Below, piece by piece: positions 10,429 through 21,060 of a DNA stretch of 64,000 nucleotides. The stretch covers positions 21,390,001-21,454,000 of the forward strand of contig CM114271.1 of the NCBI GenBank assembly GCA_050084515.1. Direction: 5' to 3'. A model generated the notes under the pieces. It saw only the letters and a program-made list of their open reading frames with translations. It had not been told where the DNA came from and ran no database searches. Numbering within the stretch: position 1 is the first letter of the stretch; each line of letters starts with the position of its first letter. This DNA comes from Blasia pusilla. Its lineage: Eukaryota; Marchantiophyta; Marchantiopsida; Blasiales. Both the position numbers and the translations under genes were made by a program.

Positions 10429-11765
10429 TTGCTCACAATGTCACACAAAATTAAGCTCCTTTATTTACTATTGATCGGGGTTGAAAAAACAGAACCACTA
10501 TTGAGATATGCCTATAAGGATGAGGAAACCTTAGAGAACATGAGGGATAAACTTAACAAATCAAAGAAGTGGAGAGATGTTGAGTTTAGTTTTTGGGATA
10601 AGAGAATACCTGGAATTGTAGATAAGGACATGGAAGATTGTAATATGCTAGAGGATATTGGAGAGGAAGTTTATTTGATAGATAGTAGGATTGACAAGGG
10701 TACATTTTATGAAAAGGAGGAGGGAGGGAAAAACAGTAGGGAACTGACCTATCGGTAGAGGCCAGTTCCATGGGATCTAACACTACTCCATCCCCATGTG
10801 GGCCCAATCCCAATTCGGGAGAAGGAGGGGATAATTTGATCTCTGATTTGGTAGGTGGGAGCTCACGTCAATCCCTTGATATTGATGATGTGAGGGGTAC
10901 ATGGGGCTCAGCGTTGATGAAACCCTTGTACACGTCATATTGGAAAAGTAAGACCAAGGGATTAGATAGGTTGATGAAGGACCTGAAATTAGACCACCAT
11001 AGATGGTCTGTGCGAACCTTTGATAAACATGGGGAACCTCAGGGTACATTTTTCTGCGAGGAGTGTGTTGAAGAGTACGGCACCGCAGATGGCTCCGAGG
11101 ACAAGAACTGCATAGATAATACATTCAATAATTGGAGAAAGCATATTCTAACAATTCAGCATGAGAGGCGGTGGTCAGAGAGAAATAACTTACTTGTCAC
11201 AAAGAGAACCAAGTTTGAAATGCGCAGGCCTCAACCTGTGGATCCAAGACTTGCAGTGGAGGAAGGGCTTAGAATCATGGAGGAGGTGAACTCGGCCTCG
11301 GGTTTAGAGAAATCACCTTATATCCATTGGAGTGGAGACCTTGTTGTGGAGCCAATTGTGGCTTTCAAGTTTAAAGCTCATTGTGTATATTGTAAAGAGA
11401 CCATCCACTTAGCCCCTGCGCATAAGAACTTGAAGAAAAACCTAGAGCAGCATTTGACAAGCAAGTTCCATCTCAGAGGTGTGGAACTGAGTAGAGCAAA
11501 TGCTTATGCACCTCTAAGGACGGGAAAGGCAAGCAGACCTGCAAAGCCTTACGATAGAGACACTAAGCCCAACAATGCCCTTGAGAGGTGGCTGGTGAAG
11601 TGTTTTCGGCGTGGGGGATCTCAACATGGCAGAGGTTTTGAAGGTGAGGCTTCACATATTGAAAACCTTGCCGACTTTCTGTTATCTCAATTGTGTTGGG
11701 GTTATTGGAGAGACACTATGGAGGTCTCTGGCATTCAAAAAAGAAGTAAATGCAATATTGCATGA
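10429..11765 (+). pseudogene. N-terminal part of the unnamed transposase-like protein
   Basis: A 109-codon stretch (10429-10758) ends 11 bases before a 331-codon stretch in another frame (10770-11765). The second carries two potential zinc-binding clusters: FFCEECVEEYG followed by NNWRKHILTIQH, and HCVYCKETIHLAP followed by EQHLTSKFH. Each has CX2C with a downstream histidine, reminiscent of BED or C2H2 DNA-binding modules. The N-terminal piece may belong to a separate upstream frame or exon. No signal peptide or membrane segment is seen. Role inferred from position: DNA recognition by the element's protein. Confidence 0.5.
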
Positions 11766-11814
11766 TGAGAAGGGAGGAAAAACATGGGAATGAGATGCCA
11801 GAGTTAGGAAGAGG

Positions 11815-13013
11815 GTGTTCAACCCCATATCTGAGTGTTGGGTGGACATAAGGGGTTTGTTCAGATCAATTAATTGTCTGCATGTTAGTAGATTGGGAGG
11901 TGGTTTTAAGCACTTCACTTGTGATGAGTGCTTCAAGATGACTAACGAGGGGGATTTTAGGACGAGAGTTGACAGAGAAGACAAGACTGGGACTCGGCGA
12001 GGGACAAGATCGACCTTGATGCGCATAAGATTGGACTATCTCACTAAGCCTGTGCTACGGTTGCAGTACTTATGCTCGTGAGAGGAGAACATTGCACTTG
12101 ATCAATTTTGGCTTGAGAAAGAGGGTATGTGCACTCCAGACAAAGAAACATAAACTAGACTTCGTGTTAGATCGGGCAGCCAATAGGAAATATTTGCTTT
12201 CTTTCCTTCGAAACATTATAGTAGCGCATAGGAGTGGATACTTTGGAGGACAAGAAGCCCTTTGGGACTATCTCCAAGATCTAGGAAAAAATATGAATAG
12301 GAAAGAGAAGGGGCACAGATTTTCAAAAAGGACAAATGCCATTGCTCAGGCACTTTTGCAATTTGGCGGTCGACCTGTAGCAAGATGCCTACCGTTGAAC
12401 CTTATGGGCCCAAGTTTAAGTACATTAAAAAGAGAAATAAGAAATTTTGTTCCCTTTCAATGCGGCATTAGATCAGAGGTGTTTAAAGAAGTGGGACGGA
12501 TACTGACTGCAGCAAAGGAGAGAAATGGCATCACTGGGGATGTCCCTGTGGTGTTTGCTCAAGACGAAACCAGGGTGAAAGGTCGTGTGAGGTATTTTCT
12601 TAAAGACATGCTCCTTTACATTGAACTATTTGATGTCTTGAATGGTAGAGCATACCTTGTTTTTGAAGTTGCTTTGTATTGCCTTTTGAGGATAATCTTA
12701 GGTTTCTTTTTCTCCTTGTGGTATGTGGGAATCAAAGTGGGATGCTCTGTTGGGTTTTTGTGGTCTCTCTAAAAACCATCAATGTAGTTTAGGCTTGGAA
12801 ATTGTGGTTGGAGAGGGAGATGAGGGATATGAGAAAATCATGTCCACATTTGAGAGTCATATAATCGGTGTTTATGCTCGTATAATTGTTGTAAACCCTC
12901 TACATGAGAAACTTCCCAAACTAGTTATTTGTGCCACCTGCACATGTAATGGGTTTACAGCAGATTGGGTAAGGGCTCAGTGGGAGGTTACGAAAACAGA
13001 TGCACTTCGATAA
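11815..13013 (+). pseudogene. Central part with DET and GFCG motifs
   Basis: Three frames follow one another (11815-12081, 12092-12772, 12723-13013). The first includes LGGGFKHFTCDECFKM, a third Cys pair. The second reaches VVFAQDETRVKGRV, with the D-E-T triplet at about 12563-12571. After about 130 bases of sequence that looks intron-like or inserted, the third frame continues with WDALLGFCGLSKNHQCSLGL, then IVVNPLHEKLPKLVI and CNGFTADWVRAQWEV. The spacing D-E-T, then G-F-C-G, then H-x-C, then N-P-L-H is the signature by which I recall the family. The frame stops at 13011-13013, close to the invading fragment. Confidence 0.55.
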
Positions 13014-13119
13014 AAACGTGTGATGGAAAACCCATCGGAAGTACAAAAGAGGGGGACTCAAAGAGTCAAAACCTGAAGGCCACAACAAGACTAGAAAAGG
13101 AAGAAGGGGGCATTCCCCC

Positions 13120-13640
13120 CCTAACGACGAAACTCACCAACAGCAGAGACAATATCAGCAACAACAAGAGAGCTATGACTACTACTAAGTGGGCCTCTAG
13201 CGCCGGCGTCTCCACGACTGAGCCGCCGCAAAAGCCCATTAGCCTGGGCACGCTGCAATGCTATGGAGACCTGCTACCTACAATAGAGAATCGCAGTAGC
13301 TAAGGAAAACCCATTTCTCGAGTGGAGATGATGGGCGCAGTCCGTAAGGAACGAGTCAAACCTCTCCCCCATAACCCCATACATCTCTATGGCCAGGGGG
13401 ATGAAGATGTGTCCCTCGCGAAGTTGACTGTAGATATGTGTCTTCTTCACCGCCGCCGCCGCCGCTCCTTGTAGCATTCGCCCTTAGGCCACCACTTGGG
13501 CTCGCAATGCCTCCCGCGTAGGATCTGTAACTACCACATCCGCCACCACCACCTCAGCCTCTCGTGTCATGTAAAGATCAGCTCGAATAAGGGAATCCCG
13601 CATGGAGTAGTGCCTCTCTCTCTGCACATAGAAGCCACTC
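13120..13640 (-). pseudogene. Antisense retroelement C-terminal fragment (endonuclease-like), inserted
   Basis: On the minus strand one frame runs from about 13640 down to about 13120 with only two stops (TAA at 13484-13486, TAG near 13274). It reads SLIRADLYMTREAEVVVADV, VTDPTRE, then HIFIPLAIEMYGVMGERFDS and VSIALQRAQANGLLRRLS. This arrangement is one I associate with the C-terminal, restriction-endonuclease-like end of some plant and algal non-LTR retroelement polyproteins. The segment is markedly more GC-rich than its host and lies exactly between two blocks of the + strand transposase-like protein, so it is a later insertion. No poly(A) or TSD was resolved. Confidence 0.5.
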
Positions 13641-13644
13641 TCCC

Positions 13645-14827
13645 AAGCAATACTGAAACCATGTGGGATGCATATAGTAGGGAATCGGTAGGCCCTGTTA
13701 TTGGGAATGCTTCTGATGGTGATGCACGAAGGCGTAAGCTTATGCTTGAAGATTATATGGGTAGAGGAACATATGGGGACCATCCTCGTAATGGTCTTAA
13801 TTGGGCAGGGTGGGGATTCACAGTACATGAATATCCTAAAGGGGATTATGGAGGGTTTGGTGATCAAAATCCTCCTCATGGTGGGAAGAAATTTTTGAAC
13901 CCATTAGATAGAGCAAACCATCCAATTATGTTAGGTCCTTACATATCGTCTTTAGAACACGTACAACTGGTGTACAACCTTTATCCTAAAAAGCAACATC
14001 ATCTAACATTTGATTATACAAGAAGAAGGGACAGATAGAATTAGGCCTCTGCAAAGACAGTTGCAAGTAGAGGAGTGCAAGCTTGTCGTCATGACTTGCA
14101 AACACGTGATAATGCTTTGTAGGAGAGAACTTTGGGTACAGAGATATACCTATCAATCTATGCTGATTACATTGATGTTTTTTTTCCCATGATTGTGTGA
14201 AACATGATTTGTGGACTCGAATCATGCTCTATTCAAAAATCACATCATTCCTACGACTATGGAGGTTGTGGTTGAAGTTACGTAGTGATACATATTCTGA
14301 AAAGAACATGATTAGTCTGCAAGTATTTCATGATGTGAATATGTCATGTCACTATGCTGTGCAACTAATTTGCCTCTTTAGAGATAAATATCCCTCGCTT
14401 CTTGTTCCTCTTCATCTAACATGATCAAATTGTTGTGAAATCTAAAGTTGGAGGGATGGCGGGTCATGAGCGGAATTATGATCTTGGAGTTCTGATGGAT
14501 TCAGTCTCGTTCTTAAACAAAATTTTTGCATTAGAGTATGGTGTAGAAGGGTTGAAATTGGGAAGGAATTACAAGAAAATGGAGCATATTTGGCATGACT
14601 TACATCCTCTCCTTCTATGCCAGTTACCAATGATTTTGGAGGATTACAATAGTATTTCCACAGATGAACTTGTTGTGGATGCCTTAAAGCGGGGTTTGTG
14701 GGAGGCTCAAAATCTTTGCATAAGATTAGAGATGAATCCACATACATCAGAGATTGATACAAGGTGGTGGAATACACCTTGGGTGATAGAAACCCAAATT
14801 TGGAAGAAAGATATCATTTCCATCTAG
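13645..14827 (+). pseudogene. Transposase-like protein, ASDGDARRRK block to EDYNSISTD block
   Basis: The family's sequence resumes after the insertion with GPVIGNASDGDARRRKLMLE (about 13693-13750), then NPPHGGKKFLNPLDRANHPI and SSLEHVQLVYNLY. A frameshift near 14020 is followed by a poorly conserved stretch. Then come SFLRLWRLWLKLR and MSCHYAVQLICLFRDKYPSL (14197-14424). Another shift leads to KVGGMAGHERNYDL and LKLGRNYKKMEHIWHDLHPL (14435-14827), with EDYNSISTDELVVDALKRGL near the end. At least three frameshifts are needed. The invariant SDGD-RRR motif could supply a second catalytic acid; that is inference. Confidence 0.55.
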
Positions 14828-14830
14828 AAC

Positions 14831-15840
14831 ATGGAAATTGATCCTGATGAAGAGGCGGAACTAGAAGACGAAGTTACACCTCTTCAGGATTCAGACCTTG
14901 GGAGATCAAGCTTTCCTCCTCCGACTCAAGTGGAAATGGAGATGACTTGGATCTCGTTGATAATGCATTGTGGAACACAAGTGATACTAGTCCTACTTTA
15001 CATGGAGATGATGATATGCTAGATGATGGATTGAATGATATAGATGTTGTTGGGAATGAAGTTGGTCATGCTTTTGAGGAATTCATGTCTTCAGAACTTC
15101 ATGGTAGGCAGGAGAGAATAAAAAAAGTAACTCCTATAGTTAGATTTGAGGGGAGTCACATATAAAAGTCTAGTCTTATTAGCCTACTTGTGGGAAATCC
15201 TTCTCTTTCAAAAGATAGATTGAAAAGGGTCCAGCATATAGGGAAGGTGAGGGAATCTATTCATTGGAATAGTTTCATGGAGAATAGATATGATAAAAGT
15301 GAGAAGATTATTCTCACTAGTGGTTCTGATATTGTTGTTGTATTTGCATCAGGTCCAAGTGTTCTTCAACCATGCATGTCCACTCAAGCATCATTGGCTG
15401 CAAACAAAGGGAGAGGAAAAGGAAAAGGAAAAGGGAAGACATCAAGGCCTAGAGACATTAACAAGGCATCTATTTTGAGTGGATATGATCAAATCATTTG
15501 GATAGAAGAGTTTAGAAAATTAGGAGGAAATATGGAGCCAAGTTTGCTCGATCTAGACATGAAGTGGATTTGTTAGATAGACCTATCCCTCTGAATGAAG
15601 GTGGCCAATCTGTACAAGTCATGTGTAATTGGTTTAAGCCAGTAGGCAATAGCAAGAACAAGTTTAAATATAATGAGGTAGATACTAGATGGATTGATAT
15701 TGAGATGGTAGTGAGCTTGGTGACCATGCGAGTTACAAGGGGGGGTCTGGTAAGACATGGACTTTAGATGAGAATGATAGAAAGGCCCTTGATAGATTTT
15801 TAGAGAAGAACCATACCTTGAGAACATGATGTCTACCATG
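14831..15840 (+). pseudogene. Transposase-like protein, acidic linker and C-terminal SKDRL block
   Basis: An acidic region (EIDPDEEAELEDEVTPLQDS; then LHGDDDMLDDGLNDIDVV) precedes KKVTPIVRFEGSHI and, after a stop, VGNPSLSKDRLKRVQ (about 15190-15234). A Lys/Gly-rich patch KGRGKGKGKGKTSR lies near 15410. The last recognisable part, in another frame, is SVQVMCNWFKPVGNSKNKF with DTRWIDIEMVVSLV (15564-15720). Homology to the family fades near 15780-15840. This probably marks the C-terminus of the original protein. Confidence 0.5.
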
Positions 15841-16120
15841 TTCATTCTTTGCAGATTATTATTCTATTGTGATTCAATTTTCAGACATGTGATCATGTTA
15901 TGAATTGAGGCAGATGAAATTTTAATATGCAATCTTCACTGTAGGCAAATTTTTTTGGATTACTTAAGTTTTTTTTTTGGCAAGGGGCTGAATATTCAAA
16001 GGTCACTTCTAAGAAAGGGCCTTTAATATCATGCTGCATATGTAAGAAGGGGCTTTAATTTTAGGGGGGGGGTAGGGGTGGATTAATAGGGTATCGCTTG
16101 CACATGATATAGAGTATATA
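15841..16120. other. Spacer between two element relics
   Basis: AT-rich sequence with homopolymer runs (T near 15970, G near 16064-16070). No coding signal or clear element terminus is seen. It may hold the 3' untranslated end of the preceding element. Confidence 0.5.
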
Positions 16121-16126
16121 TGTATA

Positions 16127-17300
16127 GTGAAGTCCTCGAGCTATGAGGAAGTACAGAAGTCGAAGTTGAAGAGCATCTACGACTTGTGTGAGGCATTCAT
16201 CTACTTACGATGGTTGATTAATGTCACCCAAGGAGTGATAGAGGCCCATGCTGTCCAAGCATCGTATGGAGAAGTGGAGCGTGACCTACGGAGACTGATC
16301 ATAGATAACACTTTGTTCTATCATAATTTACCTATCTTGAGAGATGTTTTTGAGTTGGTTGAGTGCAATAAGGCAGAGGAGAGTAGAACAACCTTCATTA
16401 AGCTATGCAAGAGAGGAGTGACCACTCCATAAGTGTAGTAACATCCAATAAGAGAGCGTAGTGATCTAGGATGCTAGGAGATGAACATGAGCACATGCAG
16501 CTCAAGCCTATAGCATCATATGCAGGCCAAAAATAGCCAAGCGTGATTTTTTGGGTGTGTGGTGGGACCTGTCATCAAGAAGATTGCATGCGCCAAGGGA
16601 GCAAACCAGATGGATCCCCGCCTAGCATATTCCATTGTGACCATTGTCAAAATTTTGGCCACATGTGTGATAGATGCTTTGCTTTGCATTCCAAGTTACA
16701 ACCAAATAGGAAACTAGAGAGGGTATTGGATAAAGTTGGAGGACAAGGTGTAACTAGAGAGCGTGGAGTGGGTGGAATTGTAGATGGTCCTATGGGAAGG
16801 CAAGGTGGTAGGCATGCTCGTGGACTTGGTCAAGGTCCACCATCCAAAGAAGTCAATGAAGGTCCTACTTGTGAGGCTGGGATGGCCGTCCACATTGAGC
16901 AACTTCAATAGTAGATTGTAGCAATGGCATTGAGGTTACCAGCTGCCAGATCAATGGCATTAACCTCTTACGAAAAATTTAAGGATGAAGAGATGGATGT
17001 GCGAGGATGTACAAATGAAGGCAGCTACCGTGGGTACATGTGGAGCAGTGATGCAGCTCAATCCATAGAGAGGTGAAGTTTGGAAGCAAACGAGGCTCCC
17101 TTAATTGTTCACTTTGTTTGAAGCGATGAGGATCCTCTCAATGGGTCTTGATCAGAGTTTTCGGGGGTTCGATGGTGGTGTTGGAGTGTCCCTATCACAA
17201 GTGAATGAGTTCAAGCACGCCTATTGTTGATGCTCAAGAGGAACCCATGTCAAGTTAAAACTAAGGGGCAACCATAACATTCTACCGGTTAGCTTTATTG
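16127..17300 (+). pseudogene. gag: Gag/nucleocapsid relic of a second retroelement family (copy A)
   Basis: SIYDLCEAFIYLRWLINVTQ and VIEAHAVQASYGEVERDLRR (16127-16432) align with the copy at 43.2 kb (LISVNQG, AIQAWYAMLDRDL). From 16543, FWVCGGTCHQEDC is a knuckle that lost its first Cys (TTT in place of TGT). CDHCQNFGHMCDRC is an intact CX2CX4HX4C knuckle. Downstream nucleotides near 16920-17210 align with 45220-45490 of the other copy, past the end of any frame. Protease and polymerase parts are not found. I associate this Gag type with bryophyte LTR retroelements, from memory only. Confidence 0.65.
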
Positions 17301-18950
17301 AAGTGCATAGAATATAAGACAAGATGGAGATTGTTGCCTATGTGTCTAATTCTATCAATTATAAGAGTGACAACATGAAGGTCCTTGAAAGGCGAGCTTG
17401 ATCGCCGTCTATGACCGCCTTGGTGTGGGGGCGAGGCATTTAGGGTACAATATATACACATACTAGTTTCATGGCTATTTAGCTAAGGCCATGTTAGGGT
17501 TCTCGGGTTATTCCACGCTCGCGGCTTTAGGCTGGAGAGTCAGTCTTGGAGAGCTTGCGATGTATAATGTGTGCACATTTCAAAAAAGCAACTTGAGAGT
17601 TTTTTATCATGGATGTAGCTTCTACATGGGAAGTGAACCATGTACATCTTGTGCAATTCATATGAGTGATTGTCCAATTTCTTCCAACAAATATGTCCCC
17701 CTTAACCATTTCCCCATCTAGAAAATATGCCTAAACATCACTAGTCAAAATTTAGTGTCATACCCATGGCCCAACACCCGATGGGACCCTCCCCTTGGAG
17801 AGTGTTCCCAATTAGAACTAATTGAAAATTACGAAGACAAATATAAGAAAGCCAAGGGTTAACAATGAGATAACTCCTTAGTGTAAAATCTCACTATTAC
17901 ATCCATAGAGCGACGCGTTTTGAACATCTTTATTATAAATATCTGATAATCTTTCCTATTCATATTTTTATTTGTGTTAGAGTTCTCAGGTTAAGAAATG
18001 AAAAATGCCTCAACGTTGCCGTGTGTCCATTTTTTTATTGCTATACTACCTATATGATTGGGCTATGTAGTTCCAATTTTCAAACTTGTTAGGGTAAGAT
18101 TATTAATGATAAATTCTATGGCTTAGAATGCAGCATGGGGGTTGGTGGGAGATTGGACTAATCCATTTCTTGTTTCCCGTATTGGGCTCAACCCCGCCCT
18201 CATGCAAGTGCACCGCCCATGTTAGCACTTTTCCATATAGCTATAGGCACAAATTCTTGCACAGGCAAGTTTGTCCATCGGGTAGACATAAGTCCACAGA
18301 TTTGGATTATATATCCATATGTAACCTTGGTGAATCCCTATGTTATTTTTTACCAAAATAAATTTATGTTACATATATTTCATAATTTTGACACATGTTT
18401 TCCCTTGATGTCAACTTTTTCTCATTCTTTCCAAAATTGTAATGAAAAATTTTAATATAAAAATTTAAATCAGGTGAAATTTCTTTGGGGATATTCTAGT
18501 AAAATTTAATTTTAGCCTCTAAAGCTTCTACATTTGATTTTTTGGAAAAATTCATGTGAAAATATTTATAATTATGAATTTTTTTCAATGCGAATATTAG
18601 TAAGAATTGCTTTAAGGAATGGATGTGTTTATTTTTAATGATTTCAAATAATTTATTTTTTTCTTACTTTAAAATCATTAAATTATTCTTTCTTAGGAAT
18701 CAAAATGCTATTACACAAAAATCTACACTTTTTATGATCTTTAGGGTAGGAAATGTAGAACTCTTAAGGAAGGTTATGTGTAGTTAAGAATTTCAAATTT
18801 AGTTCTTGGATTTTGTTATAAAAGATGTATTTAAGTATTATGGTTACCACTTGATACCTATTAGGTACTAACCAAATCACAACTAGGGGAAAAATTTAGC
18901 AGAGAGATAAAAAAATTTAAACAAAGCAGTATATTGAAAGTAGATTTTTT
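17301..18950. other. No gene recognised; AT-rich with one dispersed repeat end
   Basis: The + strand at about 17443-17500 (GTACAATATATACACATACT, then AGTTTCATGGCTATTTAGCT) recurs in diverged form at about 19973-20025. It is probably the end of a dispersed element. The rest is AT-rich with short frames only. Confidence 0.5.
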
Positions 18951-18958
18951 TTGAAGAG

Positions 18959-19401
18959 CAAGGTTGCAAAAAAACGGACTTGTCCTTCCGTGGGACAGAC
19001 ATACCCAATGGATTCTCTGCCCGGGTTTTTTGGTACCCCTGTGGCCCACGCAAGCTCAAGACGCAAGAACGAGCGTGAGCTTGGATCAAGGGAGGTAGGC
19101 AGGGATCGAATGGATGTGCGGCCTATGAGCCCTTTCCTGGCTTGCATCGAGCGTGCACTAGCCCACCCTAAGCCCGCTCTCGCCCGCTGCTAGGCAAGCT
19201 CAATGCGGTCCTCTAGGAGTGAGGGCGGGCTACAAACGGGTGACAAGAACGGGTAACGGGTTGTTGGACTGGGTGCGGGCTGGCCAAGCCTGGATTTGTA
19301 TTGCGGGTGGGACGGGCCCGAGTACCGGCCGCGGGAAACCAAGCCTGCACAGACATGTTTGTCCTAGGGACGGACACGGACATTTTCCGTGTGCAACCTT
19401 G
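18959..19401. mobile_element. 443-bp hAT-type MITE with perfect 8-bp TSD
   Basis: The element starts CAAGGTTGCA and ends with the reverse complement TGCAACCTTG, a perfect 10-bp terminal inverted repeat. It is flanked on both sides by TTGAAGAG (18951-18958 and 19402-19409), a perfect 8-bp target site duplication. An 8-bp TSD with a CA-starting TIR is typical of hAT elements. The interior is GC-rich (GCCCG/GGGCC tracts) in an AT-rich neighbourhood and has subterminal GGACNTGTCC-like repeats near both ends. It has no coding capacity. Confidence 0.88.
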
Positions 19402-19409
19402 TTGAAGAG

Positions 19410-21060
19410 TGAAAGAAAAGGGAGAATGGATTAAAACTTTTAGCAAAGGAGGGTTTGATAAGAAATTTTCTTAAGAGTGATTAATAGTGGCCTCTACATA
19501 CAACTCCTCTTTTGTTTCCCTCTTCATCTAGTTTATCCTTGTGGATTCTATTATCAATTCATCCTTCATGCATGAATTTCTTCTTTCATAAAAGGCTCGT
19601 ACATGGGTTTTAGAGAGCTTGAAGAAGTCCGTCACTCTAGGCAATGCCATATGGATACAAACAAATGGACCCTTTGGTGAGAATGAAGGAAGGCCCATCT
19701 ATCCTTACCCACTTGCAAAGAAGGAGAGAGGAAAAAGAGGATATAATGTTCTTTTCCTCCTTAGCCTGCATGGAAATCTATACTATTATTGTCAACCCAA
19801 TATGCATAGTAAGACAAAATAATAACAAGGGTACTTCTTTATCCTTTAATTGAGGTTTGAAACTTTTTGTAAATGAATTTTAATTTTGGGAGACGAGAAA
19901 CGGTTTAATTAATAAATAATAGATATTATTTTTAGGAAAGAGTGGGATATTATTTCAATTGTTTTTGTAGAGTACAATACACGCACTAGTTTTGTGACTA
20001 TTTAGCTAAAACTATGTTATATTTCAACATTTATTAAGGAGTGGGATATTACTTCAATCTGCATATTAATTGAGGAATGGGATAGTTTAAAGGAGTTACA
20101 TGTTACTATTTCTTTAAGAAAATAAAATAAGGGGTTTGAGAATAAAGAATGGGTTTGAGAATGGAAGAAATTATTACTAGAATGTGGAAATTACTACTAA
20201 TATTTTGCCCATGCATGCACTAAGTTGGGTCAATTGGAAATGAAAATACTTCACAAATGAAGCCATTACATTAAATTCTTATCTTTTCCCTTTACTAATG
20301 TAGAAAGAAAGTTATCCTTATTTTTCCAACCCCCATCTCTAAATTAGAAAACAAAATCACTCATTTTGATCCAAAGTTTGTCTTATAATATTCTTTAGAA
20401 ATCTCTCAAAATTAAATCTTGAAAATAATAATAATCATTTTCATTTTTTAAGAACAATAAATTTTCTAATATTATCTTTTTTTCATTTTTTCTAAAGTAA
20501 CGTGTAATTTCCCTTCCAAAATTAACTTGAAATCAAAAGTTTTTTTTGTTTCTTAAATATTGAAATAATAAATTTAATTTTGAAAATGAGAAAATAAAAT
20601 GATCATGAAAAAAAATCACAATATTTTCATAAAAATTTTTTTTCAAATGATATAATTATTGAAACCAAATTTCTATTAAGTTTTGATTTAGTATATACAA
20701 AATGAAATAAAACTTGAAAAACTGATTCACACAAGCATCTCAACAAGGGTTAACACCCTTAATAGTATCATCATTTAAAAGAATCACCTTTCACGCATGC
20801 TAACCAATGAAAACCCTCTCAAACTCTAAACCCTCTCAATATAGAAATAATCTATATTATTATTTGAGAAGGGGTTTATTCTAAGACTCTATGTCCCTTT
20901 TAAATGCGGGGCAACCAAGACATATTCAAAGGGGCGTATACAAGAGGACCGCACGATTTGCAAGAAAAAAAAGCTCATTAGTCCCTTCCCTTCCCATCAC
21001 GAGCTAAGCACTATAAACTCTTCAAACACTTTTTTCCCATGCATGAATTATTGTTGAAAT
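19410..21060. other. AT-rich non-coding DNA
   Basis: Long A/T runs and only short frames. The dispersed repeat end seen at 17443 recurs at about 19973-20025. No RNA gene or regulatory site is supported. Confidence 0.6.

Larger units (their letters stand above)
10429..15840 (+). mobile_element. Decayed large transposase-like element, unnamed family
   Basis: Successive + strand frames make up one large protein (well over 1000 residues if joined). It has N-terminal Cys/His-rich segments, a central DETRVKGRV...GFCG...HQC block, an ASDGDARRRKLML block, an LRLWRLWLK segment, an acidic linker and a C-terminal SKDRLKRV block. The order matches a multicopy protein family that I remember from liverwort and some invertebrate gene sets as uncharacterised proteins. 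I cannot name a superfamily. Conserved acidic motifs suggest a DDE-type nuclease, but this is inference. Many frameshifts and one foreign insertion (about 13020-13645) show that the copy is dead. I could not identify terminal inverted repeats or a TSD. Confidence 0.6.
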
